Of a stretch of DNA of 8,358 nt, positions 1-6,405 are shown in pieces (positions within the stretch are counted from its first letter, which is position 1; the number at the start of each line of letters is the position of its first letter). The notes below the pieces were generated by a model that worked only from the letters and a program-made list of their open reading frames with translations, searched no databases and had not been told where the DNA came from. Both the position numbers and the translations under genes were made by a program. Origin of the DNA: CAZLIC01 sp964559535. GTDB taxonomy: Bacteria > Pseudomonadota > Alphaproteobacteria > Rhodobacterales > Rhodobacteraceae. The stretch covers positions 1 to 8,358 of the forward strand of contig CAZLIC010000125.1 of NCBI GenBank assembly GCA_964559535.1. Direction: 5' to 3'.

Positions 1-513
1 TATCCACCCCAAGGACTCTCGTTATGAACGAGGGACGACCGGGGGGCAGGTCAGCCAACTCCTCTTTTCCAGATTGGGCAACCAATCGCGGAACCGGGTG
101 AGGGGGGCTAACGGGGGGCCTTTCCAAGTAATGCAACCTATTCGCCTGTGCCGGGGTCACGCCGGGGGTCCGCCGGGCATTCTAGAGATAGGCAGCCTTC
201 CACTCCGATCCAGCCCCCGCCAGACGCCCCCCCCCCACGCCCCTTCTGCCCCGCCCCCACCTGACCCGGCCGGACCCCACAAAGCCCCTCAGCGGCCTTC
301 CTGCGGACTCTCAGGGGCATCGCCGCTGCCCCGGCAAGACCCGCGCGACAGGACACGTCAGCCGCCCTCCGTTCCCATCCTGCCCAGCCCTTCACGGGCG
401 TTGAGGCCGGGGCGGGGGTCGTGTAACGCTTGGGCGGATCGGCGGTGGCAATTGCCTTCGCCGCAAATCGTTCGGGCGGTGGAATGCCGCACCGCAAGAA
501 TTCGGGGCAGGGC
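1..513. other. Non-coding leader upstream of mod
   Basis: I see no convincing gene here. Open frames exist on both strands, but their translations are Pro/Arg/Ala-rich low-complexity sequence with no recognisable motif. The left part carries G-runs (G6 at 41-46, 102-107 and 113-118), a small inverted repeat CTCGTT/AACGAG at 18-32, and a 6-bp stem closed by a GCAA tetraloop at 72-87. Three imperfect copies of a GCCGGGG-like 10-11-mer lie at 150-178. Positions 201-300 are strikingly C-rich and G-poor: by hand count 60 C and 17 G. On the plus strand that composition resembles a Rho-utilisation region, so it may end a transcript arriving from the left. I could not identify a convincing promoter for mod. 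Confidence 0.6.
227..236. repeat. C10 homopolymer tract
   Basis: A run of ten C residues lies about 280 bases upstream of the mod start codon, inside the C-rich leader. Runs of this length can slip during replication. Type III mod genes are known to be phase-variable in several bacteria, but usually through repeats inside the gene or close to its promoter. This tract is far from the start codon, so a regulatory role is only a possibility. Confidence 0.5.
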
Positions 514-2400
514 ATGAGCAAATACGACGATCTTTCCCGCGAACAGTTGATTGAGCTGCTGGCCAAGCGCGACCGGACCAAGAAACTGGGGCTGGTCTGG
601 GAACGGGACGAGATCGAGGCCGATCATGCCGTGGACGCAAATTTCGTGGCGGCGACGATCATCCCCGAATTGTCGGACAAGGCAGCCCCGTGGCGGAACA
701 TGGTGATCGAGGGCGACAACTATGATGCCCTGCGATGGCTGCGGATGACGATGGCGGGGCAGATCAAGTGCATCTATATCGACCCGCCCTATAACACCGG
801 GGCCAAGGATTGGGTCTACAACGACCATTACGCCAACCCCGAAGACAGGTTTTTCCATTCCACATGGCTGGAATTCCTGTTCCGCCGCCTGACGCTGGCC
901 CGCGACCTATTGGCCGAAGATGGCGTGATCCTTGTGTCGATCAACGATGACCAGCGGGCGAAGCTGGAATTGCTGATGGATGAGGCTCTTCCAGGGATGC
1001 GAAAGGGTTCGTTTGCTTGGAGGACGCGGACGGGGGGGAACGATGCGAAAGGTGCCTTCTTTTCCGAGAACCACGAGCATGTTTTGGTGTATGCGAAGTC
1101 TCAGTTCACGTTTTCCGGGCATCAGAAGACTTACGAAAAGTATGTCTTCTGGGACGAAAGAGCGAAAGACTGGTATCGCCTGAGCGACATTAGCCAACCC
1201 AAGGACATGACAGAGCGGGAAAACGGCTTCTACGCCATGTATGACCCGAAGACCGATACTTACTATCCGCCGAACCCGCAAAGAGTGTGGCCCGCGCCCT
1301 TTCCAAAGGACGGGCGCAAGGATGTTGAGCTTGAAGCGGTTAGGGATGTTATGCGGGTGTTCCCGCCTGATGCCGCAAGCAAAGAGAAAATGCCATCAGG
1401 CGATCAGATTGGAAAGTGGATTAAGGCTGGCCGCATTGTATTTCCTGAGGATCAGCGTGTTCATGTTTGGAACACGATGGATGAATTGCTTTCCGCAATC
1501 GACGCCAGCGACGTTCCACTTGCAAGGAAAACCAAGAAAATATGGCGAGAAATGCCACATCTGTCATTCTGGGTGGGTAAGCGTATCGGCTTTGGTATTC
1601 CTCAATGGGTCAGATACAAGTCTGAACTTAAGAACGCCAATCAACCCGTATCATCTTGGGTAACGCCTCTCTCCGAAATGGCGACGGTGCCAGAAGATGA
1701 AGGCGATGATCCGAATGCTCACATTGTTGCTGGAATGAATCAGGAAGGGACGACAGCCATTCAGGACATCTTCGGGTCAAAGGCATTCAACTATGCGAAG
1801 CCGGTTTCGTTGATCCGTGAAATGGTGCGACAGGCGGCATCGCCCTTTGATACCGTGCTGGACTTCTTCGCGGGGTCTGCCACTACGGCCCAAGCGGTCA
1901 TGGAGCTGAACGCCGAAGACGGCGGCGACCGGCGGTTCATCATGGTGTCGTCCACCGAAGCCACCGCAGACGACCCCGACAAGAACCTGTGCAGGGACGT
2001 GACTGCGGAACGCATCCGCCGCCTGAACGCATCCGGGGACAAGAAGTTTGCCCACCTAGCCGCCGACTTTGCCTATCTGCGTTGCCGCGAGATTGAATTT
2101 GAAGACCTTGACCAAGACCTTGCCCCTGCCGAAGTCTGGGCGGCGCTGGAAACGCTGCACCGCCTGCCGCTGACCCGGCTTACCCAAGGGCCATGGCAGG
2201 AACACAAGACCCCCGAACAGACCCTGATCTTTGCCGACCGGGTGGGGGCTGCGTTGATCGACCATTTGCGGGGTGTGGCCGACCGGCGCGAAAATGCGTT
2301 CGTCTATGCCTGGGCACCGGGGCAGATCACGTCTGTTCTGGGCGAGGGGCTGGACGTGCGGTCGGTGCGCGGCGAACTGGTCGGACGGTTCCGCCAATGA
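514..2400 (+). CDS. mod: Type III restriction-modification system DNA methyltransferase (Mod)
   Basis: The 628-residue product should be the modification and target-recognition subunit of a type III system, transferring methyl from S-adenosylmethionine to a base (adenine in known type III enzymes). Catalytic motif IV, DPPYNTG, is at residues 90-96. The SAM-binding motif I, DFFAGSATT, is at about 450-458. This IV-before-I order is that of beta-class methyltransferases and places the target recognition domain between them. Length matches known Mod proteins (roughly 600-650). I chose ATG 514 because MSKYDDLSREQLIELL is a typical Mod N-terminus and a GGGGCAGGG stretch precedes it; in-frame starts at 484 (ATG) and 430 (TTG) would add residues that look non-coding. 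The stop overlaps the res start (ATGA), implying coupled translation. Odd: GC falls to about 47% at 1381-1680 (hand count) versus about 66% at 2161-2280, suggesting an exchanged recognition domain. Confidence 0.93.
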   Translation: MSKYDDLSREQLIELLAKRDRTKKLGLVWERDEIEADHAVDANFVAATIIPELSDKAAPWRNMVIEGDNYDALRWLRMTMAGQIKCIYIDPPYNTGAKDWVYNDHYANPEDRFFHSTWLEFLFRRLTLARDLLAEDGVILVSINDDQRAKLELLMDEALPGMRKGSFAWRTRTGGNDAKGAFFSENHEHVLVYAKSQFTFSGHQKTYEKYVFWDERAKDWYRLSDISQPKDMTERENGFYAMYDPKTDTYYPPNPQRVWPAPFPKDGRKDVELEAVRDVMRVFPPDAASKEKMPSGDQIGKWIKAGRIVFPEDQRVHVWNTMDELLSAIDASDVPLARKTKKIWREMPHLSFWVGKRIGFGIPQWVRYKSELKNANQPVSSWVTPLSEMATVPEDEGDDPNAHIVAGMNQEGTTAIQDIFGSKAFNYAKPVSLIREMVRQAASPFDTVLDFFAGSATTAQAVMELNAEDGGDRRFIMVSSTEATADDPDKNLCRDVTAERIRRLNASGDKKFAHLAADFAYLRCREIEFEDLDQDLAPAEVWAALETLHRLPLTRLTQGPWQEHKTPEQTLIFADRVGAALIDHLRGVADRRENAFVYAWAPGQITSVLGEGLDVRSVRGELVGRFRQ

Positions 2401-4949
2401 GCGCCGATGTCCGCCACTCGCTGGTCGGCTATCAGCAAAGGGCCGTCGATGCGATAGCCGAGACGCTGCGGACCATTGCCACCCGGCATGAGCGCGAACC
2501 GCAGTATCGGGAACGCATCGCCCGCGAAGAAGGGGTGATCCTGCTGCAAGCGCCAACGGGGTCGGGCAAGACGCTGATGCTGGGCCGTGCCTTGGAAGCG
2601 GTGCGGGGCAAGCTGGACGCCAAGACGGTATGGTTCTGGTTCGCGCCCTATTCCGGGCTGGTGACGCAGACCCGATCCGCCCTGACAGCCCAATGCGGCG
2701 CGTTGCGGCAACGGGATGTCTATGCCGACCGTGAGGTCAGCACGGCACGGGATGGCGACGTCTATGTGCAGACATGGGGGTCTGTCGGAGTCGTCAAGAA
2801 GGAAAGCCGCAAGGTCCGCACCGACAAGGAAGCGTCGGTATCGCTGGACAGCATGGTTGCCGAATTGCGCGACCGTGGCTTTCGCATCGGGGTGGTGATT
2901 GATGAGGCGCATCTGAACTTTGGCGTCGGTGCGGCGGCGACGAAAGGGTTCTTCCTGAACGTCCTTTCGCCCGACTTCACGGTTCTGGCCACGGCAACCC
3001 CCAACGATGCCAAGCTGGAAGCCTTTGAGCGGGACGCCGGGTTGAAGGTCGCCAGCCGCGTGACGGTGGCGCGGGATGCGGTGGTGAAGGCGGGGCTGAA
3101 CAAGATCGGCCTGATGGTCGGCATCCTGCGGTTCAAGGATGAAGACCGCGCCCTGATCGACACAGAGGTTGCCACCCTGACGGCGGGATGGTCACAGCAT
3201 TCGTTCATCAAAGCCCGGCTGGCCGCGAAGGGGATTACGCTTACGCCCCTGATGCTGGTGCAGGTGGAAGACCAAGCGGAAGGCAAGGAAGACCCGGTTG
3301 CGCGGGTGAAGGAACGGCTGATCGAGATCGGGGTGCCAGCGGCTGCGATTGCCGTCCATACCTCGGGCGAACCCGACCCGGCCTTTCACACGCTGGCCTA
3401 TGATCCGCAGATCGAGGTGCTGGTGTTCAAGCTGGCGGTGGCCACCGGCTTTGACGCCCCCCGCGCGTGGACGTTGGTATCGGTGCGCCCCAGCCGTGGC
3501 CGGGATTTCGGCTTGCAGATCGTGGGGCGGATCATGCGCGTTCATCCGCTGGTGCGCCCGCTGCACGGCACGGAACCGCTCTTGGACCGGGGCTATGTGT
3601 TCCTGTCCGACCCGGATGTGCAGGTGGGTCTTGACGAAGCCGCTGCCGATTTGAAGGCGGTGCGGGAAGGTATCGAGGTTCTGACGGACCGACTGGACGT
3701 GACCGTTCTGGGCAACGATGCGCGGGCGGCGGAAAGCTATGGTGCCACGGCCCTGCCGCCCCCGCCCGTGAAGGTGCATGACCGGGAAACCGTGGCGGAT
3801 CGTGCTGAACGGCAAATGTCCATCGGCCTGTTGAACCCGAACTATGTCAAGGCGTCCGCCGAGCGCCAGCAAAGTGCCCTTGCAGCAGTCGAGGGCTATT
3901 CCGACCCCCCGCTGCCCTTCCTGTTCCCGCCTTCTGACTTGCCCGATGTCCTGGCCCCGCGAAACGCCCTGGCAAGGGTGACGCCACAAGCGCATCAGGC
4001 CAAGTATGCGCTGCGGACGGACCTTGGCATTCCCAAGGCGCTTTTCAGGGAAGACCTTCCGAACCTGTATGACATTGAAGCGGACCTTTGCCCGCAGATC
4101 GCGCGTGAATTCTGCCGCGATGTCCCGATAACGGCGATGCTGCAAGCCGTGAACAGCAGCGCCGACCTGTCCATGCGCGACCTGTTTGACGCCAAGCAGA
4201 CCGATCAGCGCAAGTTGAACGTCAAAATGTCAGCCGCCCGCATTGCAGAACAGGCACAAGCCCAGTTGGCATTCAACGACAGTATCGACCCCCGGCGTAT
4301 CCGTGACGCGATGGAAGCCGAAGTTGCGCGGCTGTGTGAGCGGCAGGGAATTGAGACGACGACGCGGGATATCCGCCGCACGATCAACCTTGCGATACTG
4401 CGGCACCCCCAAGCCCTGCGCGAGGCGGTGCGGGTTGCCCAAAGCCGCCACATCCGCATTGAGTCGAATGAGCCGATACCCTTGGAGCAATTCGGGCCAC
4501 GCCACGCTGAACGGGCCGTGAAGGGTGCTTACGGGGCATTCATCGGTCGCTTCAATGAACCGGAACTGGCCTTTGCCCAGATGCTGGATACGGACGATTC
4601 GGGTCACGTCAAATGGTGGCTGCGAAACCCGGAGAATGAGCGTTGGGCAACGCGGCTTGTCCTTCCGACCGGGAAGCGGTTCTTCCCTGATTTTGTGGTC
4701 GGTATAGACGGACGCCGCACACCGGACAGCATTGCCCTTGTCGAGATCAAGGACGATGGCGAAACGGGCAGGCTGCAATCGGACAGCAACACGATCAAGA
4801 TCAGGTCTGCACATCAGGAATACAAATCGGTCTTCTGGACGTTCAAGGAGACGGATGGGGTCTTTCTGAAAGCTATCTGGAACCAGAGCCACAAGCGTAT
4901 CTTTCCAAGTGGCCCCTTCGAGATTGCCGATATGGTTCTCTTGCAATAG
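2397..4949 (+). CDS. res: Type III restriction endonuclease subunit (Res), helicase plus nuclease
   Basis: The 850-residue product is the ATP-dependent translocase/nuclease partner of Mod, cutting DNA that carries unmodified sites. Superfamily 2 helicase motifs occur in order: Walker A PTGSGKT at residues 53-59, DEAH at 169-172 (within VVIDEAHLNFG), TATP at 199-202, and motif VI QIVGRIMR at 374-381. Near the C-terminus a PD-(D/E)xK nuclease core is visible as PDF (Asp765) followed by VEIK (Glu783, Lys785), so both activities look intact. It is somewhat shorter than EcoP1I/EcoP15I Res (about 970). The open frame extends upstream to 2193, but that part lies wholly inside mod. ATG 2397 overlaps the mod stop as ATGA, and the protein then starts MSADVRHSLVGYQQRAVDAI, with the Q-motif-like YQQ near its start as expected. 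Expression is probably by translational coupling from the mod transcript. Confidence 0.92.
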   Translation: MSADVRHSLVGYQQRAVDAIAETLRTIATRHEREPQYRERIAREEGVILLQAPTGSGKTLMLGRALEAVRGKLDAKTVWFWFAPYSGLVTQTRSALTAQCGALRQRDVYADREVSTARDGDVYVQTWGSVGVVKKESRKVRTDKEASVSLDSMVAELRDRGFRIGVVIDEAHLNFGVGAAATKGFFLNVLSPDFTVLATATPNDAKLEAFERDAGLKVASRVTVARDAVVKAGLNKIGLMVGILRFKDEDRALIDTEVATLTAGWSQHSFIKARLAAKGITLTPLMLVQVEDQAEGKEDPVARVKERLIEIGVPAAAIAVHTSGEPDPAFHTLAYDPQIEVLVFKLAVATGFDAPRAWTLVSVRPSRGRDFGLQIVGRIMRVHPLVRPLHGTEPLLDRGYVFLSDPDVQVGLDEAAADLKAVREGIEVLTDRLDVTVLGNDARAAESYGATALPPPPVKVHDRETVADRAERQMSIGLLNPNYVKASAERQQSALAAVEGYSDPPLPFLFPPSDLPDVLAPRNALARVTPQAHQAKYALRTDLGIPKALFREDLPNLYDIEADLCPQIAREFCRDVPITAMLQAVNSSADLSMRDLFDAKQTDQRKLNVKMSAARIAEQAQAQLAFNDSIDPRRIRDAMEAEVARLCERQGIETTTRDIRRTINLAILRHPQALREAVRVAQSRHIRIESNEPIPLEQFGPRHAERAVKGAYGAFIGRFNEPELAFAQMLDTDDSGHVKWWLRNPENERWATRLVLPTGKRFFPDFVVGIDGRRTPDSIALVEIKDDGETGRLQSDSNTIKIRSAHQEYKSVFWTFKETDGVFLKAIWNQSHKRIFPSGPFEIADMVLLQ

Positions 4950-4952
4950 ATC

Positions 4953-4989
4953 AAAAACAGATAGCAGGGAGACGTGTTCGCTATTTGTT
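4953..4989 (-). terminator. Stem-loop terminator between convergent genes
   Basis: AACAGATAGC (4956-4965) pairs with GCTATTTGTT (4980-4989): ten base pairs, one of them a G-T wobble, around a 14-base loop. Read on the minus strand, the stem runs straight into a T-tract (complement of the A-run at 4953-4957). This is the arrangement of an intrinsic terminator for the recombinase/small-protein transcript, whose last stop codon is 13 bases before the stem. On the plus strand it may also help end the res transcript, 7 bases after its stop, but no strong T-run follows on that side. The long loop and AT-rich stem make it weaker than a classical terminator. Confidence 0.6.
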
Positions 4990-5002
4990 CTCATGCCACC
5001 TC

Positions 5003-5182
5003 TCACCCCGGCACATCCCTTGATCGGCCCCGGCAAAGCCCCGCGACCCTGATGACTGCGGACGCTGCATAGGACAGGGCGCAGAAGAACACCGCCGCCC
5101 CCACTATGCCCGCCCCTGCCGCCGCTGCGGTCAAGGCGATGCCCGCCAACGGCCCGACGATCACGCTCACAATCGCCCCCAT
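5003..5182 (-). CDS. Small hydrophobic protein, two predicted membrane segments
   Basis: A 59-residue product beginning MGAIVSVIVGPLAGIALTAA. Residues about 3-24 and 27-47 are strongly hydrophobic and rich in Ala, Gly, Val and Ile, consistent with two transmembrane helices. They are followed by a basic tail with four Arg (CRGRSRDVPG). I do not recognise a family. The ATG lies one base after the recombinase stop codon, the terminator-like stem follows its own stop closely, and the frame is open throughout, so I treat it as the second gene of a two-gene transcript. The frame stays open upstream to 5290, but that part overlaps the recombinase gene and reads like a shadow. GC-rich DNA often yields Ala/Gly-rich chance frames, so it may not be real. 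If real, a role as a membrane-associated partner or a small toxic peptide would be speculation. Confidence 0.5.
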   Translation of the reverse strand: MGAIVSVIVGPLAGIALTAAAAGAGIVGAAVFFCALSYAASAVIRVAGLCRGRSRDVPG

Positions 5183-5183
5183 A

Positions 5184-5795
5184 TCACGCCACCCGCTTGG
5201 CAAGCCGCGACAGCGTTGAGCGTGAACAGCCCGTGGCAGCGATGATGCTGTTCCAGCTTTGCCCGCCCCGCAGCATGGCGGTGATGGCATCGTTGCGCTT
5301 CACATCTTCGGGCCGACCCCGATAGACCCCTTCGGCCTTCGCGTTGACGATGCCCTGCGCCTGCCGCCTGCGCCGATCTTCATAGTCTTTGCGGGCAATC
5401 GCGGCCAACATGTCCAGCATCATGCCGTTGATGGCGTCCAGCATCCGCGCCGTGAAGTCATCGCCGCCCGCCTGCATCAACTGGTAAGAGGTCGGCAGGT
5501 CAAGGGCGACGACCCGCACCCGCTTCGCCGCAATCTGTCCTTTGAGGCGTTCCCAGTCGGCCCCGTTCAAGCGGCTCAGACGATCCACCTGTTCCACCAG
5601 CAGCACATCGCCGGGGTGACAGTCTGCCAGCAGGCGGAACAACTGGGGTCGGTCCAGCTTGGCCCCGCTTTCGTTCTCGGTGTAGCGGGCTGCAATCACC
5701 AGCCCACGGTCGGCGGCGAATTGGTCAAGATCAGCACTGGCGCGGCTGGCGTCCTGATCGGCAGTTGAGGCGCGAAGGTAGGCACGGATGAACAT
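5184..5795 (-). CDS. Serine recombinase, resolvase/invertase family
   Basis: The 203-residue protein has the size and layout of small serine recombinases such as gamma-delta resolvase, which cut and rejoin two DNA sites through a phosphoserine link. The N-terminus reads RAYLRASTADQ, with Arg8 and nucleophile Ser10. SGAKLDRP supplies the conserved Arg (Arg49), and DRLSR (71-75) supplies the Asp-Arg-x-x-Arg set. A long dimerisation helix at about 117-150 ends in a basic, Arg-rich stretch, then GVYRGRP, and a C-terminal helix-turn-helix (about 178-202, QSWNSIIAATGCSRSTLSRL) for site binding. All catalytic residues I can place are present. ATG 5795 fits the usual start; only a weak GGGG stands upstream. 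The gene is convergent with res and has its own promoter in a repeat cluster. It could resolve plasmid multimers or transposon cointegrates, or invert a segment; no transposase or replication gene is in the window to decide. Confidence 0.92.
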   Translation of the reverse strand: MFIRAYLRASTADQDASRASADLDQFAADRGLVIAARYTENESGAKLDRPQLFRLLADCHPGDVLLVEQVDRLSRLNGADWERLKGQIAAKRVRVVALDLPTSYQLMQAGGDDFTARMLDAINGMMLDMLAAIARKDYEDRRRRQAQGIVNAKAEGVYRGRPEDVKRNDAITAMLRGGQSWNSIIAATGCSRSTLSRLAKRVA

Positions 5796-5807
5796 GGCGG
5801 AAACCCC

Positions 5808-5892
5808 ATCGGTTCGTTTAGGATGGTTCGCTTATCATCAGTTCGCTATGGGTCGTCAAATGGTATTTATCGAACCAACCAAAGTTCGGTTC
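5808..5892. repeat. Cluster of GTTCG-core repeats upstream of the recombinase gene
   Basis: Three direct copies resembling ATC(G/A)GTTCG(C/T)TTA occur at 5808-5820, 5823-5834 (one base shorter) and 5837-5849, spaced 14-15 bases apart. A further copy in the opposite orientation lies at about 5867-5878 (CGAACC), and another forward core sits at 5884-5888. The last two form an inverted pair (CGAAC, 8-base gap, GTTCG) spanning about 25 bases, close to the size of a serine-recombinase dimer site. Repeats 2 and 3 overlie the predicted promoter. Resolvases commonly bind sites next to their own gene and repress themselves, so a combined recombination site and operator is the inference. The direct orientation of the first three is not the standard inverted-pair subsite. 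Confidence 0.6.
5831..5859 (-). promoter_or_regulatory. Predicted sigma-70 promoter of the recombinase gene
   Basis: On the minus strand TTGACG (5859-5854) and GATAAG (5836-5831) are separated by exactly 17 bases. The first matches the -35 consensus at five of six positions, and the second matches the -10 consensus at four of six. Transcription would start near 5824, leaving a leader of about 30 bases before the ATG at 5795. The -10 box is inside the second GTTCG repeat and the spacer contains the third, so a protein bound to the repeats would block polymerase. Confidence 0.6.
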
Positions 5893-5950
5893 TCTTGAGG
5901 CATACTCAAATGGAACTAGGCATCTGCCCCTTCCCCCTGCTGTCCAGCGT

Positions 5951-5980
5951 GGGTGAGACCTGCCTGCCCGTGTCTCACCC
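5951..5980. repeat. 9-bp perfect inverted repeat
   Basis: GGGTGAGAC (5951-5959) and GTCTCACCC (5972-5980) are perfect reverse complements around a 12-base spacer. No T-run follows on either strand, so it is not a clear intrinsic terminator. It could be a protein-binding dyad, a structured RNA element, or chance. Confidence 0.5.
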
Positions 5981-6316
5981 CCCGCACCCTTCCTCTGACA
6001 ATCGCAGCCGCTGCCCGTCCGCCGCGCTTCTCAAGACCCCCGCCCCGGTGCGATCACGCGGCGCGGCGTCCTGCCCTGCACAAGGGGGTAGGGGGAGGGG
6101 GGAAATCCGTTCCGAGTGAGTAGCGATATGCCCTCTCGAAAGCGCGACCCTCAAACCTTTCAGGCTCGATCAGTGGCCTTGCGACCGGAACACGGGGCTG
6201 GTATACAGGCGTCAGTCGGGCGTGTCGCTAATGCCTTGAAAATGCACTAGAAGAGAAGGCCGGTCGGGTCTCCCCCCCTCGCCACCACCTCTCTCCTGCC
6301 GTATGGCCTTGCAACG

Positions 6317-6338
6317 GCGGCGCCCCTTTGGGTGCCGC
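6317..6338 (+). other. Stem-loop in the ars leader region
   Basis: GCGGCGCCC (6317-6325) pairs with GGGTGCCGC (6330-6338): nine base pairs including one G-T wobble, with a CTTT loop. A TTTT appears only 16 bases later, so it is not a standard terminator. It lies about 70 bases upstream of the ars start codon. If transcription begins upstream it could be a leader structure; if it begins near 6394 it is outside the transcript. Confidence 0.4.
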
Positions 6339-6387
6339 GCAGTCGGGCTTGGGTTTTACCAAAGGTTCACTGGACGGCGCCCATAAA

Positions 6388-6403
6388 TTCCTGCATGCAG
6401 GAA
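6388..6403. promoter_or_regulatory. Probable ArsR-type operator palindrome overlapping the ribosome binding site
   Basis: TTCCTGCATGCAGGAA is a perfect 16-bp palindrome ending two bases before the ATG at 6406. Its right half supplies the AGGA of the likely Shine-Dalgarno sequence. A CATAAA just upstream (6382-6387) could be a -10 box, which would put the transcription start inside the palindrome; I see no good -35 at the right distance. ArsR-family repressors bind dyads in the promoter of their own operon, and this gene begins with an ArsR-like domain, so self-repression is the natural inference. Confidence 0.65.
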
Positions 6404-6405
6404 AT

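Larger units (their letters stand above)
5893..6387. other. Non-coding interval between recombinase module and ars operon
   Basis: No convincing gene. The longest plus-strand frame (5823-6119) starts at a poor codon, crosses the repeat cluster and has low-complexity composition. The interval holds a 5-bp inverted repeat TTGAG/CTCAA (5895-5909), a 9-bp inverted repeat (5951-5980), a C-rich tract (about 5925-6050) and a G-run block at 6084-6102 (G5-TA-G5-A-G6). A stem-loop lies at 6317-6338. A 14-mer, GACCCCCGCCCCGG at 6035-6048, recurs in inverted orientation at 407-420 in the left flank, but it is too low in complexity to call a boundary repeat. I did not find a tRNA gene or insertion sequence ends. 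Confidence 0.55.

Noticed and set aside
430..513. Extended mod start at TTG 430 or ATG 484
   Set aside because: The added residues resemble translated non-coding DNA, and the typical Mod N-terminus begins at the ATG at 514.
74..517. Plus-strand open frame of 147 codons in the left flank
   Set aside because: It starts at TTG, is Pro/Arg-rich low complexity driven by the C-rich stretch, has no recognisable motif and runs into the true mod start.
138..858. Minus-strand frames opposite the mod leader and 5' end
   Set aside because: They overlap the well-supported mod gene and have shadow-like composition with no domain signature.
2193..2396. Upstream extension of res inside mod
   Set aside because: The extra 68 codons lie wholly within mod in another frame and look like shadow sequence; the ATGA overlap gives a standard coupled start.
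5259..5768. 169-codon plus-strand frame opposite the recombinase
   Set aside because: It is antisense to a gene with intact catalytic motifs and has no recognisable domain.
6084..6102. Possible G-quadruplex (G5-TA-G5-A-G6)
   Set aside because: Only three separate G-runs are present, so it does not meet the standard four-tract pattern without forcing the last run to serve twice.
5823..6119. 98-codon plus-strand frame after the recombinase gene
   Set aside because: It crosses the promoter/repeat cluster and C-rich and G-rich tracts, has no ribosome site and no protein-like pattern.
6328..6405. Upstream start for the ArsR-ArsC gene
   Set aside because: The extension crosses the palindrome and candidate -10 box; the ATG at 6406 has a Shine-Dalgarno and matches where the ArsR domain begins.
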